Source: an uncultured Streptococcus sp. (GTDB lineage: Bacteria > Bacillota > Bacilli > Lactobacillales > Streptococcaceae). From it: a stretch of 11,563 nt of DNA. Shown here piece by piece: positions 5,032 through 11,563 of the stretch. Every line of letters starts with the position of its first letter. Position 1 is the first letter of the stretch. Under the pieces are notes generated by a model. That model was not told the DNA's origin. It did not search any database and saw nothing but the letters and a program-made list of their open reading frames with translations. The stretch covers positions 1 to 11,563 of the forward strand of contig CABSRC010000047.1 of NCBI GenBank assembly GCA_902480035.1. The letters run 5' to 3'. The position numbers and the translations under genes are program-made.

Positions 5032-8000
5032 ATGAAGAAAAAGGGAACGATTGGAATTGTAGCAACTTTGGGAATAGGGCTATGTGCCTATGCGCTCAGT
5101 CAGCAACCACAAGCTAAGGAAGAGAAAAAGAATCAGATTCAGTATCTACAGGCAGAAAAGAAAGCGTCATCGACTGCCTCCAGCAAAAAGGAAGACAGCA
5201 TCGAAGCGGTCAATGCCAAGGAAAAGACTCAGGCAGAGCAGATTGTCATCAAAATTACGGATGAAGGCTTTGTCACTTCTCATGGGGATCATTTTCATTA
5301 CTATAGTGGTAAGGTCCCATTTGATGCCATCTTTAGTGAGGAGTTGATTTTGCGAGATCCAACCTATCAGCTCCAAGAAGCTGATATTGTCAGCAAGGTC
5401 AAGGATGGCTATATCATTAAACGCGCTGGTAAATACTATCTCTACTTAAAGGATGCTCAGCATACGGTCAATGTGCGCTCGATCGAAGAGATCGCTCAAC
5501 AACAAAAAGGAGGCGCTAAAGAAGAAGGGGAAACGGGATCGGTACAGGCAAGCTCCTCGCACAAGGCAGGCAAAACCCGTGACTTCCGTCAACCTAGTCA
5601 AGCGCTAAAAGAGGGGAAGACCCTTGAAACGCTGACTGCTAAAAACCATTCAGGAGGAGGCTATCGTACGGACGATGGTTATGTCTTTAGCCCTGGAGAT
5701 GTCATTTCAGATACAGGGGATGGCTTCATTGTGCCCCATGGTGGACATTACCATTATATTCCAAAGAGTGCCTTATCTGCTGGCGAGTTAGCAGCAGCCC
5801 TCTCTGCCCTAGGCGGTCATAGTGGCCACCAGGCTGGAAGCTCGTACTTAGCTAGCCCAAGTGTAGAAGCAGGTAAGAATCAAGGGACTCCAAATCAAGC
5901 CTCTCCAAGCTTAGGAAAACAAGCTAGCAGTCAGCCGTCTGCTAGTCCAACCCCTACACAGACGACCCCAACGACTTCTAAACCGGCTACTTCCAAACCG
6001 AGTCCAAACCTGAGCAATCTGATGGAAGAATTGCAGAAAACACCTCTGTCTTCTCGTCATGTGGAGTCTGATGGTTCTGTCTTTGATCCAAGTAAGATTA
6101 CCAAGTGGACCGATCAAGGAATTGTCTACCCTCACGGGGATCATTTCCACTTTATCCCTTACAGCTCCCTATCTCCTTTAGAACGTGAGCTGGCGCGGCA
6201 ATTCCAACTGCTTCGGGCCCAAGGTGCTACTACACCTGCTGAAATAAGTCCAAAACGGCCTTCAAGTCCAAGTACAAAACCAATTGACCATGAGCACGAG
6301 CATGAACATGGAGATAGTCACGAGCATGAACATGGGGATAGTCATGGGGATAGTCACGAGCATGAACATGGGGACAGTCATGATCACGAGCACGAAGAGG
6401 AGCACGATCATGGTTTCCATGCAGACATGGTCATCAGTAAGGACGAGGACGGTTACATGGTCGCTCATGGCAACCACGCTCATTATTTCTATAAAAAGGA
6501 CCTCTCTCCTCAAGAGATTGCAGCAGCAGAGGCAACTCTAGCAGGTAAGAAAGAAGAGTCCAAGGGACAGCCACTGACAGATGATGTCGCCAGCTATTCT
6601 CGCGATGCCTCGGATGAGGAAAAGATCCAGTACATCAGCAAGACCTACGGTGTCCCCCGTGAGGCCATTAAGATTTCCAATGGTTTCTTTGTCTTTAACA
6701 ATCCAGACCAAGAATACGATCCGACCCACATCCACCCTTATGCCGTTCGGAAGGAACATGTTCGGATTCCACTTGAGACGGGCAATCCTGAACTAGACTT
6801 TATCAATGAACTCTATGCAACAGCCCTTCGCTCAGGGATTTCTCCGTATAGCCTCCAGATTGAAAATGGCCAATTTGTCATCCCACATGGCGATCACAAC
6901 CACTACATCAAGGTGCGATCAGCGGGACTGGCAGACTACTTAGCCCATCGCCTTCCTACCATCCAATCGCCTTACAAAAAAGGAGACTTGGATAAGAAAG
7001 TCGTAGAAGATAGGGTCAACCAGCTCTTAGCAGAAAGCCGCAGTCTCTATGCTTCTGATCCATTGCAGCAACGACGGATTGAGCTCATCTTGGGCCACTT
7101 CTTGGAAAATGTCAAGAGTTTCCCAAGCAACTCGACGGAAGGCTACCTGGCCAGTCTCAAACAGGTTGATGAGCAATACATCCATGCCACTCAAGCGATC
7201 AAGCCAAAAGAAGAGACAGCCCTCGATCGTCGATACCAGGAATTGCTGGAACAAGTGCGCTTGCTAGACACAGATGCCTTCCAACTGAAGAAGGAAGGGT
7301 TGGTCTCACAACTGCAGGAAGCCTATGCTGCCAAGGACAGCAAGCGTTTAGAGCAGGAAGGGAAGCTATTAGAAGCTGTTCAGGAGATGCAAGATCGGAC
7401 GGGTGTGACATCGGTCGACTATCTCAAGTACTTCTATCAAAGCTTGAGCGATGCGCGCTTGACACCAGAACTGCGCACTAAGGCGGCAGATCTAGCTTTG
7501 AAACTCTATCGGGCCCAAGCCTTTGAAGAAGCCTGGGATGCTAAGGCTCACTTTATGGAACTCTACCAAACCAAGCAGGCAATTGACCAGCTCTTCTCTC
7601 AAGAGAAAGGCCAAACCTATCCTATTGAAAAAACAGTTTTGGATCAAAAAGGAAGTCAGGCCCCATCTTATAACTTAGCGGTCTATGATTTCCTCAAGGG
7701 ATTATATGGAGAGTTGGACAAGGCGACAGAATCCCGTCAACGAACCAACATCCTGACAGGGCTCTCAGAGCAAATCCAGTCGCTCTTGCCACAAGTCGAA
7801 GATCAGGCCAAACGAACTGCCTTTGAAGCAAGTTTGGCTCAGCTTGGAAATGAGACGGATCCAGACAAGGCTATTGCAAGTGGACAAGCTCTGTTACGCG
7901 AAATCAGTGACACCATTGAAAAGCAAAAACAAAAGCAAACAGAAGAGCCTCAGATTGGGGATGTCGCCCTTTATCAACAGCTCTATAACCAATTGATGGT

Positions 8001-8340
8001 GCTTCACCAACAATTGCAGGAAAAGGGGGCTAGTGATGCTGTATTTGATCGCTTAGAAGCTCTCTTTGACCAATTGGCTAATCCAAAGAGTGACAAGGCA
8101 GCCTTACTACAGGCTATCCAAGCCTTTCAGGCAGAGTTGGCAGCGGTGCCATCTGCAAGCGAAGCGGGGAAACCAGCTACCACAACTGAAACGCCTGTCA
8201 CTGCAGAGACTCCAGTGGAAACAGAAGCAGCAACTTCAGCAGGGAACAAGCCTGCCACAACTGAGACAGAAACAGAGCCTGCAAGCCCAGCTTCCATAGA
8301 AGAAGGCACGCCAGATGCCCCATCTTCTCAGGACCAATAG
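5032..8340 (+). CDS. pht: Pneumococcal-type histidine triad protein (Pht), zinc-binding surface protein
   Basis: A 1102-residue cell-surface protein of the streptococcal histidine triad family, thought to collect Zn2+ and supply AdcAII. Five HxxHxH triads are present: H84-H89 (SHGDHFHYYSGKVPFDAI), H236-H241 (PHGGHYHYIPKSAL), H368-H373 (PHGDHFHFIPYSSL), H479-H484 (AHGNHAHYFYKKDL) and H619-H624 (PHGDHNHYIKV). A Ser/Thr/Pro-rich linker (about 267-325) joins triads 2 and 3; a His/Asp/Glu insert (419-463) lies between triads 3 and 4. The block DPTHIHPYAVRKEHVRIP before triad 5 is typical of the longer Pht proteins. From about 643 to 1038 the chain is helical and Gln/Glu/Lys-rich, followed by a Thr/Glu/Pro-rich tail with no LPXTG or other sorting motif. 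The N-terminus keeps the family's LxxC-type leader (LGIGLCAYAL, Cys18), a poor lipobox with Leu at -1. Start supported by GAGGAG at 5016-5021; the gene is 7 nt after adcAII and shares its AdcR control. Confidence 0.95.
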   Translation: MKKKGTIGIVATLGIGLCAYALSQQPQAKEEKKNQIQYLQAEKKASSTASSKKEDSIEAVNAKEKTQAEQIVIKITDEGFVTSHGDHFHYYSGKVPFDAIFSEELILRDPTYQLQEADIVSKVKDGYIIKRAGKYYLYLKDAQHTVNVRSIEEIAQQQKGGAKEEGETGSVQASSSHKAGKTRDFRQPSQALKEGKTLETLTAKNHSGGGYRTDDGYVFSPGDVISDTGDGFIVPHGGHYHYIPKSALSAGELAAALSALGGHSGHQAGSSYLASPSVEAGKNQGTPNQASPSLGKQASSQPSASPTPTQTTPTTSKPATSKPSPNLSNLMEELQKTPLSSRHVESDGSVFDPSKITKWTDQGIVYPHGDHFHFIPYSSLSPLERELARQFQLLRAQGATTPAEISPKRPSSPSTKPIDHEHEHEHGDSHEHEHGDSHGDSHEHEHGDSHDHEHEEEHDHGFHADMVISKDEDGYMVAHGNHAHYFYKKDLSPQEIAAAEATLAGKKEESKGQPLTDDVASYSRDASDEEKIQYISKTYGVPREAIKISNGFFVFNNPDQEYDPTHIHPYAVRKEHVRIPLETGNPELDFINELYATALRSGISPYSLQIENGQFVIPHGDHNHYIKVRSAGLADYLAHRLPTIQSPYKKGDLDKKVVEDRVNQLLAESRSLYASDPLQQRRIELILGHFLENVKSFPSNSTEGYLASLKQVDEQYIHATQAIKPKEETALDRRYQELLEQVRLLDTDAFQLKKEGLVSQLQEAYAAKDSKRLEQEGKLLEAVQEMQDRTGVTSVDYLKYFYQSLSDARLTPELRTKAADLALKLYRAQAFEEAWDAKAHFMELYQTKQAIDQLFSQEKGQTYPIEKTVLDQKGSQAPSYNLAVYDFLKGLYGELDKATESRQRTNILTGLSEQIQSLLPQVEDQAKRTAFEASLAQLGNETDPDKAIASGQALLREISDTIEKQKQKQTEEPQIGDVALYQQLYNQLMVLHQQLQEKGASDAVFDRLEALFDQLANPKSDKAALLQAIQAFQAELAAVPSASEAGKPATTTETPVTAETPVETEAATSAGNKPATTETETEPASPASIEEGTPDAPSSQDQ
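6286..6420 (+). repeat. Tandem-repeat DNA encoding a His-rich metal-binding insert in Pht
   Basis: The segment encodes residues 419-463, of which 17 are His and most of the rest Glu, Asp, Gly or Ser (GDSHEHEH units). At DNA level the core unit starts CATGAACATGG and recurs at 6301, 6325 and 6361. The second copy carries an additional 12-bp duplication (CATGGGGATAGT twice, around 6331-6354). Base differences between copies are few, so the array looks recently expanded and prone to length change by slippage. Confidence 0.85.
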
Positions 8341-8346
8341 AAAATA

Positions 8347-8378
8347 AAAAAGCATCTGAAAACTTTCAGATGCTTTTT
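8347..8378. terminator. Bidirectional terminator between pht and the DUF2974 gene
   Basis: GCATCTGAAA (8352-8361) pairs with TTTCAGATGC (8364-8373); in practice the innermost pairs open to make the loop. It is flanked by AAAAA on the left and TTTTT (8374-8378) on the right, so it ends the adcAII-pht transcript and the convergent minus-strand transcript. Confidence 0.92.
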
Positions 8379-8426
8379 GAGTTCTAGTGAATAGAAGAGG
8401 TGGTCTCTTTTTTCAGTTGTTGAGTC

Positions 8427-9611
8427 TCATTCTTTATGCTCAAGAAGCAGAGGTGAGGAGGACTCGACTGCTCTTTTTTGCTTGAAAAATGCGACCATTT
8501 GAACCAGAATGCGGGGAACCGTCTGCCATTTTTTCCAAGCTTGGACACGGGTATCGAGGAGTTGCTTGGCTAGACGTTCCAGCATTTCCCTTTCTGTAGG
8601 ATCTAGGTCTTGAGCATTTTGAAAGATCTCTTTAATCTTGGAGAAATTTTTTAAGTTCCTCAAATCATTGATTGAAGTGATGCCTGCGTCCAGAAAAATG
8701 CCAAAAAAGGTATCAAAGAACTTCTTGCGCTCATCCGCCGATGTTTCGCGAACCCACTGCTTCAAGGTCTCGTCGGTCTGCTGGCTATCGGGACTGGTTT
8801 GATCCAGGGTCACAAATTTATCTTTCTCAATCATCCAAGTAAAAGCGTCATGCTGGACAAAGCCACCAAAAGCTCGGCTTTTTACGATTGTAGCAGGCTC
8901 AGGGACTTCTAGCATCATGCCGACGATGGAACCTTGGGGGACAAAGCGAAGAATGTTTGGGGACGTCCGCTGGTAGCCTTCGGTCTCGATAATGGCCCTG
9001 TTGAGGCCAGGAGCATCGTAGCTGTAGATCACGTCTACCCGTTCAAACAGATGATTTGGAAGGTAAGTGCAGGCATAGGTTGCGAGATTTCCCCCTTTGG
9101 AGTGACCGGCTACTAAGAAGCGCCCTTTCGGAAATTCCTTCATGACATGTTGCAGGTAGCTGGCTGCGCGCTTCTGAGCTGGAACATGGTCCATATAGGT
9201 CATGTGGAAGTCTTCCTTCCAGCCGATCAAGGTGTCATCCGTTCCTCTGAAAACGACCAAATACGCATCTAGACTAAGCCGATAGGTCATGGCCGCGAAC
9301 TGTTTTTGGACATCGGGATCGTACTCATCAACATAGTTGAGGAGTTTGAAGTTCTTAAAGCGCTTTGAAGTAGCTAATTCATCGACTAATTGCAGGTGCT
9401 GGTTACTCACGATGAAATCTGTGGTCCGATCGATCAGTTCCATCGCATCAGACAGGCGCACTGGAATCCCTGTTGTATCTCCTTGGGGCACGATCCGATC
9501 AAAAGGAAGATAGGTCAGCTCTGTCAGTGCCAGGACATCCAGTTCCTTGAATGGACGGTCGTATATGGAATCGTAGGTCACTTCTTTTAGGTAATCAAAA
9601 ATAGTTGACAT
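8427..9611 (-). CDS. DUF2974 (Mbeg1-like) alpha/beta hydrolase, lipase-like
   Basis: A predicted soluble hydrolase of 394 residues. The nucleophile elbow GHSKGGN carries Ser171, and VFRGTDDTLIGWKEDFHM before it resembles the oxyanion-hole strand of class 3 lipases. Asp199 (YSYDAPG) and His254 (VQHDAFTW) are candidates for the rest of the triad, assigned by motif only. These are the features of the DUF2974 family (Mbeg1-like). No signal peptide or membrane segment is seen, so it should be cytosolic. The open frame extends to an ATG at 9650, but I choose the ATG at 9609-9611 (MSTIFDYLKE) because GGGAGG sits five bases upstream on the minus strand and the -10 box at 9639-9644 lies between the two ATGs. 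It is a single-gene unit, convergent with pht and divergent from the two-component system. Substrate unknown; a lipid or ester is likely. Confidence 0.85.
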   Translation of the reverse strand: MSTIFDYLKEVTYDSIYDRPFKELDVLALTELTYLPFDRIVPQGDTTGIPVRLSDAMELIDRTTDFIVSNQHLQLVDELATSKRFKNFKLLNYVDEYDPDVQKQFAAMTYRLSLDAYLVVFRGTDDTLIGWKEDFHMTYMDHVPAQKRAASYLQHVMKEFPKGRFLVAGHSKGGNLATYACTYLPNHLFERVDVIYSYDAPGLNRAIIETEGYQRTSPNILRFVPQGSIVGMMLEVPEPATIVKSRAFGGFVQHDAFTWMIEKDKFVTLDQTSPDSQQTDETLKQWVRETSADERKKFFDTFFGIFLDAGITSINDLRNLKNFSKIKEIFQNAQDLDPTEREMLERLAKQLLDTRVQAWKKWQTVPRILVQMVAFFKQKRAVESSSPLLLEHKE

Positions 9612-9638
9612 CTGTGCCTCCCGTGTCTTATTTCTTTC

Positions 9639-9647
9639 AGTATAGCA
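9639..9647 (-). promoter_or_regulatory. Extended -10 promoter of the DUF2974 gene
   Basis: On the minus strand TGCTATACT is an extended -10 (TGN plus TATACT). The -35 region is poor (TTTTTC at 9662-9667), which the extended -10 may offset. Confidence 0.6.
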
Positions 9648-9655
9648 CAAAAATG

Positions 9656-9679
9656 GATGGAGAAAAAGCGCCCTCCATC
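9656..9679. promoter_or_regulatory. Inverted repeat GATGGAG-N10-CTCCATC in the divergent promoter region
   Basis: A perfect 7-bp inverted repeat (9656-9662 and 9673-9679) covers the -35 zone of the DUF2974 promoter and lies about 60 bp upstream of the two-component promoter. It could be an operator or chance; no T-run supports a terminator. Confidence 0.3.
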
Positions 9680-9740
9680 AAGAAAGGAGGAGTGAGATCT
9701 TCTTTCCCTCTGAAACAGTCTTTTTCTCTGCTTCTTAATC

Positions 9741-9749
9741 TGTTATAAT
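9741..9749 (+). promoter_or_regulatory. Extended -10 promoter of the two-component operon
   Basis: TGTTATAAT is a perfect extended -10 (TG, one base, TATAAT). The matching -35 at 9721-9726 (TTTTTC) is weak. No BceR-type inverted repeat is seen upstream, so the pair is probably expressed constitutively. Confidence 0.7.
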
Positions 9750-9779
9750 AGGAAGAAGAAAAAAGAAGGAAAGAAAGCC

Positions 9780-10457
9780 ATGCATAAAATTCTATTAGTC
9801 GAAGATGATGACATTATCCGCCAACAGGTCAAACAATTATTGGAACAATGGGGCTATGAAGTGGTCGCAGTAGAGGATTTTATGGATGTCCTTGGGATCT
9901 TTGTCGAAACCGACCCCCACTTGATCCTCATGGATATTGGACTGCCTCTCTACAATGGTTACCACTGGTGCCAGGAGATTCGCAAGGTTTCAAAGGTTCC
10001 GATTATGTTTCTTTCCTCACGGGATCAAGCCATGGATATTGTCATGGCCATCAATATGGGTGGAGACGACTTTGTCACCAAGCCTTTTGATCAAAATGTG
10101 CTCCTTGCCAAGGTCCAAGGGCTCTTGCGCCGCTCTTATGAGTTCGGGACAGATCAAAATCTGCTGGAACACCGTGGCGCCATCCTCAATCTCAAGTCCA
10201 CGGACTTGGTGTATGAAGGGGAAGTCATCAAGTTGACCAAGAATGAATTTCAGATCCTTCGCGTCCTGTTTGAGCATGCGGGCAGTATCGTGGCGCGCGA
10301 TGATATGATGAAAGAGCTCTGGAATAGCGACTTCTTTATTGATGACAATACCTTGTCTGTCAATGTGGCCCGGCTACGCAAGAAACTAGAAGAGGCTGGC
10401 TTGTCAAACTTCATCGAAACCAAGAAAGGCATCGGTTATGGGTTGGTCCATGAATAA
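9780..10457 (+). CDS. OmpR-family response regulator, BceR-like
   Basis: A 225-residue DNA-binding response regulator. The receiver domain (about 1-120) has the acidic pocket Asp9/Asp10 (LLVEDDD), phosphoacceptor Asp52 (LILMDIGLP), Ser79 (FLSSRD) and Lys101 (VTKPFD). The winged-helix output domain (about 130-223) carries LTKNEFQILRVLFEHAG and the recognition region DDNTLSVNVARLRKKLEE, ending ETKKGIGYG. These patterns match BceR-type regulators and, from memory, the pneumococcal TCS01 regulator. Such regulators turn on ABC transporters that remove bacitracin and other cell-wall antimicrobials. The start is preceded by AAGGA at 9766-9770. The kinase gene overlaps its end, and a matching operator lies downstream at 11435-11452. 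Confidence 0.93.
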   Translation: MHKILLVEDDDIIRQQVKQLLEQWGYEVVAVEDFMDVLGIFVETDPHLILMDIGLPLYNGYHWCQEIRKVSKVPIMFLSSRDQAMDIVMAINMGGDDFVTKPFDQNVLLAKVQGLLRRSYEFGTDQNLLEHRGAILNLKSTDLVYEGEVIKLTKNEFQILRVLFEHAGSIVARDDMMKELWNSDFFIDDNTLSVNVARLRKKLEEAGLSNFIETKKGIGYGLVHE

Positions 10458-11424
10458 ATATGGAAACATCTTTTGGCAGTATGTGGTATCCCGCAGGCGC
10501 CTGCTCTATCTAGTGGTCATCTTTTTGATGGTCGATTTGGTCTTTGCCTTTCTCTTTCCAGAGACGGGGACGGTTTTCTTCTATGCGACTCTGATGCTAG
10601 GATTTTTTACCCTTTGTATCTTGATCTGGGATTTCGCTATGACCTTTCAGGAGTACCGCAAAGCCTTGCTGTATGAGGAAATAGAGCTTGCCTCACCACT
10701 AGAACATCTCCTTTATGAAAAATATACAGAAGAACAGCAGGCGCGCCTGGAGCAAGGCAAAGTAGCCCAGGCCAAGTTCAACGACCTGATGGATTACTAC
10801 ACCCTCTGGGTTCACCAGATTAAGACGCCCATTGCAGCTAGCCAGCTCTTGGTCCAAGATGTCGAGACACCTATTGTCAAGCAGCAGATGGAGCAGGAGC
10901 TTTTCAAGATTGACTCCTATGCCAATCTGGTTCTGCAGTACCTGCGACTGGAGAGTTTTCATGACGATCTGGTCTTAAAGCGCGTGTCGCTAGAGGACTT
11001 GGTCAAAGAAGTGGTCCGCAAATATGCCCTCTTTTTTATCCAAAAGAACTTGACAGTGAACCTGCATGATTTGGATGTCGCCGTCATTACCGATCGCAAG
11101 TGGCTTTTGGTCATCATCGAGCAGCTCTTGTCCAATAGCCTCAAGTACACCAGTACAGGTGGAATAGAGATCTATTTCAAAGACCAAACTCTCTATATAA
11201 AAGACAGCGGGATTGGAATCAAAAATAGTGATGTCCTCCGCGTATTTGAGCGGGGCTTCTCCGGTTACAATGGCCACATGACCCAGCAATCCTCAGGGCT
11301 GGGGCTCTATCTGTCTAAGAAAATCGCAGAGCAATTAGGCCACAAGATTAGCCTCCACTCAGAGGTTGGCCAAGGCACAACCGTCGCTATTCGCTTTGAA
11401 GAGAAGAAGTTGGTCATGGATTAA
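10450..11424 (+). CDS. BceS-like intramembrane-sensing histidine kinase
   Basis: A 324-residue sensor kinase, partner of the preceding regulator. Two membrane helices (about 18-36 and 41-60) are joined by only a few residues (PETG), so there is no extracellular sensor: the intramembrane-sensing design of BceS kinases, which read the state of a partner ABC transporter rather than the drug itself. The phosphoacceptor is His122 (WVHQIKTPI). The ATPase domain shows the N box around Asn229 (LLSNSLKYT), G1 DSGIGI (252-257), F box VFERGFSG, and G2 GLGLYLSKK (283-291). I choose the ATG at 10450, which overlaps the regulator's stop by 8 nt (ATGAATAA), the usual coupled arrangement. An ATG at 10438 would add MGWS at the front and is equally open. 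Confidence 0.93.
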   Translation: MNKYGNIFWQYVVSRRRLLYLVVIFLMVDLVFAFLFPETGTVFFYATLMLGFFTLCILIWDFAMTFQEYRKALLYEEIELASPLEHLLYEKYTEEQQARLEQGKVAQAKFNDLMDYYTLWVHQIKTPIAASQLLVQDVETPIVKQQMEQELFKIDSYANLVLQYLRLESFHDDLVLKRVSLEDLVKEVVRKYALFFIQKNLTVNLHDLDVAVITDRKWLLVIIEQLLSNSLKYTSTGGIEIYFKDQTLYIKDSGIGIKNSDVLRVFERGFSGYNGHMTQQSSGLGLYLSKKIAEQLGHKISLHSEVGQGTTVAIRFEEKKLVMD

Positions 11425-11434
11425 TTTTTCCCCA

Positions 11435-11452
11435 TCTTACAAAAATGTAAGA
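11435..11452. promoter_or_regulatory. BceR-type binding site (TTACA-N4-TGTAA)
   Basis: TCTTACA-AAAA-TGTAAGA is a perfect 7-bp inverted repeat that contains TTACA-N4-TGTAA, the inverted-repeat form described for Bacillus BceR operators. It lies 10 bp after the kinase stop and upstream of the next gene, so the two-component system probably controls the gene starting at 11540. Confidence 0.7.
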
Positions 11453-11504
11453 AATAAACGGTAAAATGAAAGGTTAGGTTATGGTAGCCGCCTTTTATTT
11501 TTTA

Positions 11505-11510
11505 TACAAT
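11505..11510 (+). promoter_or_regulatory. Possible -10 box of the right-edge gene
   Basis: TACAAT in an AT-rich run (TTTTTTATACAATAG) is the best -10 candidate before the gene at 11540. No good -35 is seen about 17 bp upstream, as expected for an activator-dependent promoter. TAAAAT at 11462-11467 is an alternative, closer to the BceR box. Confidence 0.4.
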
Positions 11511-11539
11511 AGTCTCATCAAATGAAGGAGGTCAAGAAA

Positions 11540-11563
11540 ATGAAACTCTTGAAATGGATGAAA
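11540..11563 (+). CDS. Start of an unidentified gene (first 8 codons only)
   Basis: ATG at 11540 is preceded by a perfect AAGGAGG (11525-11531) with an 8-base gap, so it is a real start. Only MKLLKWMK is visible, a basic start with hydrophobic residues that would fit a membrane or exported protein but is too short to identify. Its position after a BceR-type operator suggests it belongs to the regulon of the preceding two-component system, possibly an ABC transporter or another envelope-stress gene. Confidence 0.75.

Noticed and set aside
5914..6150. Possible coding on the minus strand within pht
   Set aside because: It overlaps the Pro/Ser-rich linker and triad 3 of a clear family protein, with no signal for expression.
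6301..6390. Short tandem repeat as a CRISPR array
   Set aside because: Units are in frame, directly contiguous, and encode GDSHEHEH; there are no spacers.
6262..6541. Open frames on both strands over the His-rich repeat (Met/Thr- and Met/Ile/Val-rich products)
   Set aside because: They are other-frame readings of the GAC/CAT/GAG repeat inside pht and have no start signals of their own.
9612..9650. Longer start of the DUF2974 gene at 9650 (MCYTERNKTREAQ)
   Set aside because: The -10 box at 9639-9644 would then be within the coding region, and the internal ATG at 9609-9611 has GGGAGG at a proper distance.

Overview
The window looks like chromosomal DNA of an oral Streptococcus (mitis/sanguinis-type). 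The evidence is a streptococcal histidine-triad (Pht) protein in an operon with an AdcAII/Lmb-type zinc lipoprotein, AdcR boxes matching the known streptococcal TTAACYRGTTAA consensus, a BceRS-type two-component system, strong AGGAGG ribosome-binding sites, and intergenic stem-loop repeats of the kind that litter these genomes. The species cannot be fixed from the sequence alone. No phage, insertion sequence, CRISPR array, tRNA or rRNA was seen.

Layout. (1) 1-1281: the 3' two-thirds of metG (methionyl-tRNA synthetase with fused tRNA-binding domain), ending in a palindromic terminator. (2) 1355-1495: a highly structured multi-hairpin element. (3) 1506-2309, minus strand: a two-gene operon of a four-TM DUF2975 membrane protein and a 68-residue Cro/CI-type regulator, with a clear promoter. 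(4) 2430-3938: a membrane-anchored extracellular protein with two similar beta-rich modules (DUF6287-like), followed by a second structured repeat and a terminator. (5) 4002-8378: the zinc operon, with a sigma-A promoter, three AdcR boxes placed end to end, adcAII, then a very large pht gene (1102 aa, five histidine triads plus a 17-His insert), closed by a terminator. (6) 8427-9611, minus: a DUF2974 lipase-like alpha/beta hydrolase. (7) 9741-11424: response regulator and intramembrane-sensing histidine kinase of the BceRS type, translationally overlapping. (8) 11435-11563: a BceR-type operator (TTACA-N4-TGTAA) and the first eight codons of a further gene, probably the target of the two-component system.

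How they work together. AdcAII and Pht form a zinc scavenging unit on the cell surface. From knowledge of the family, Pht proteins bind Zn at the surface and feed AdcAII, which works with the AdcCB transporter encoded elsewhere; the operon is repressed by Zn-loaded AdcR. The BceRS-like pair would sense cell-envelope antimicrobials through a partner ABC transporter and activate the gene that starts at the window's right edge. The DUF2975/HTH pair resembles the Bacillus YoaS/YozG arrangement, for which no clear function is known to me.

Most worth a second look: the head-to-tail triple AdcR array at exact 12-bp period, the His/Asp/Glu insert in the Pht protein, the roughly 140-nt cloverleaf-like element at 1355-1495, and the orphan BceR box in front of an unidentified gene.
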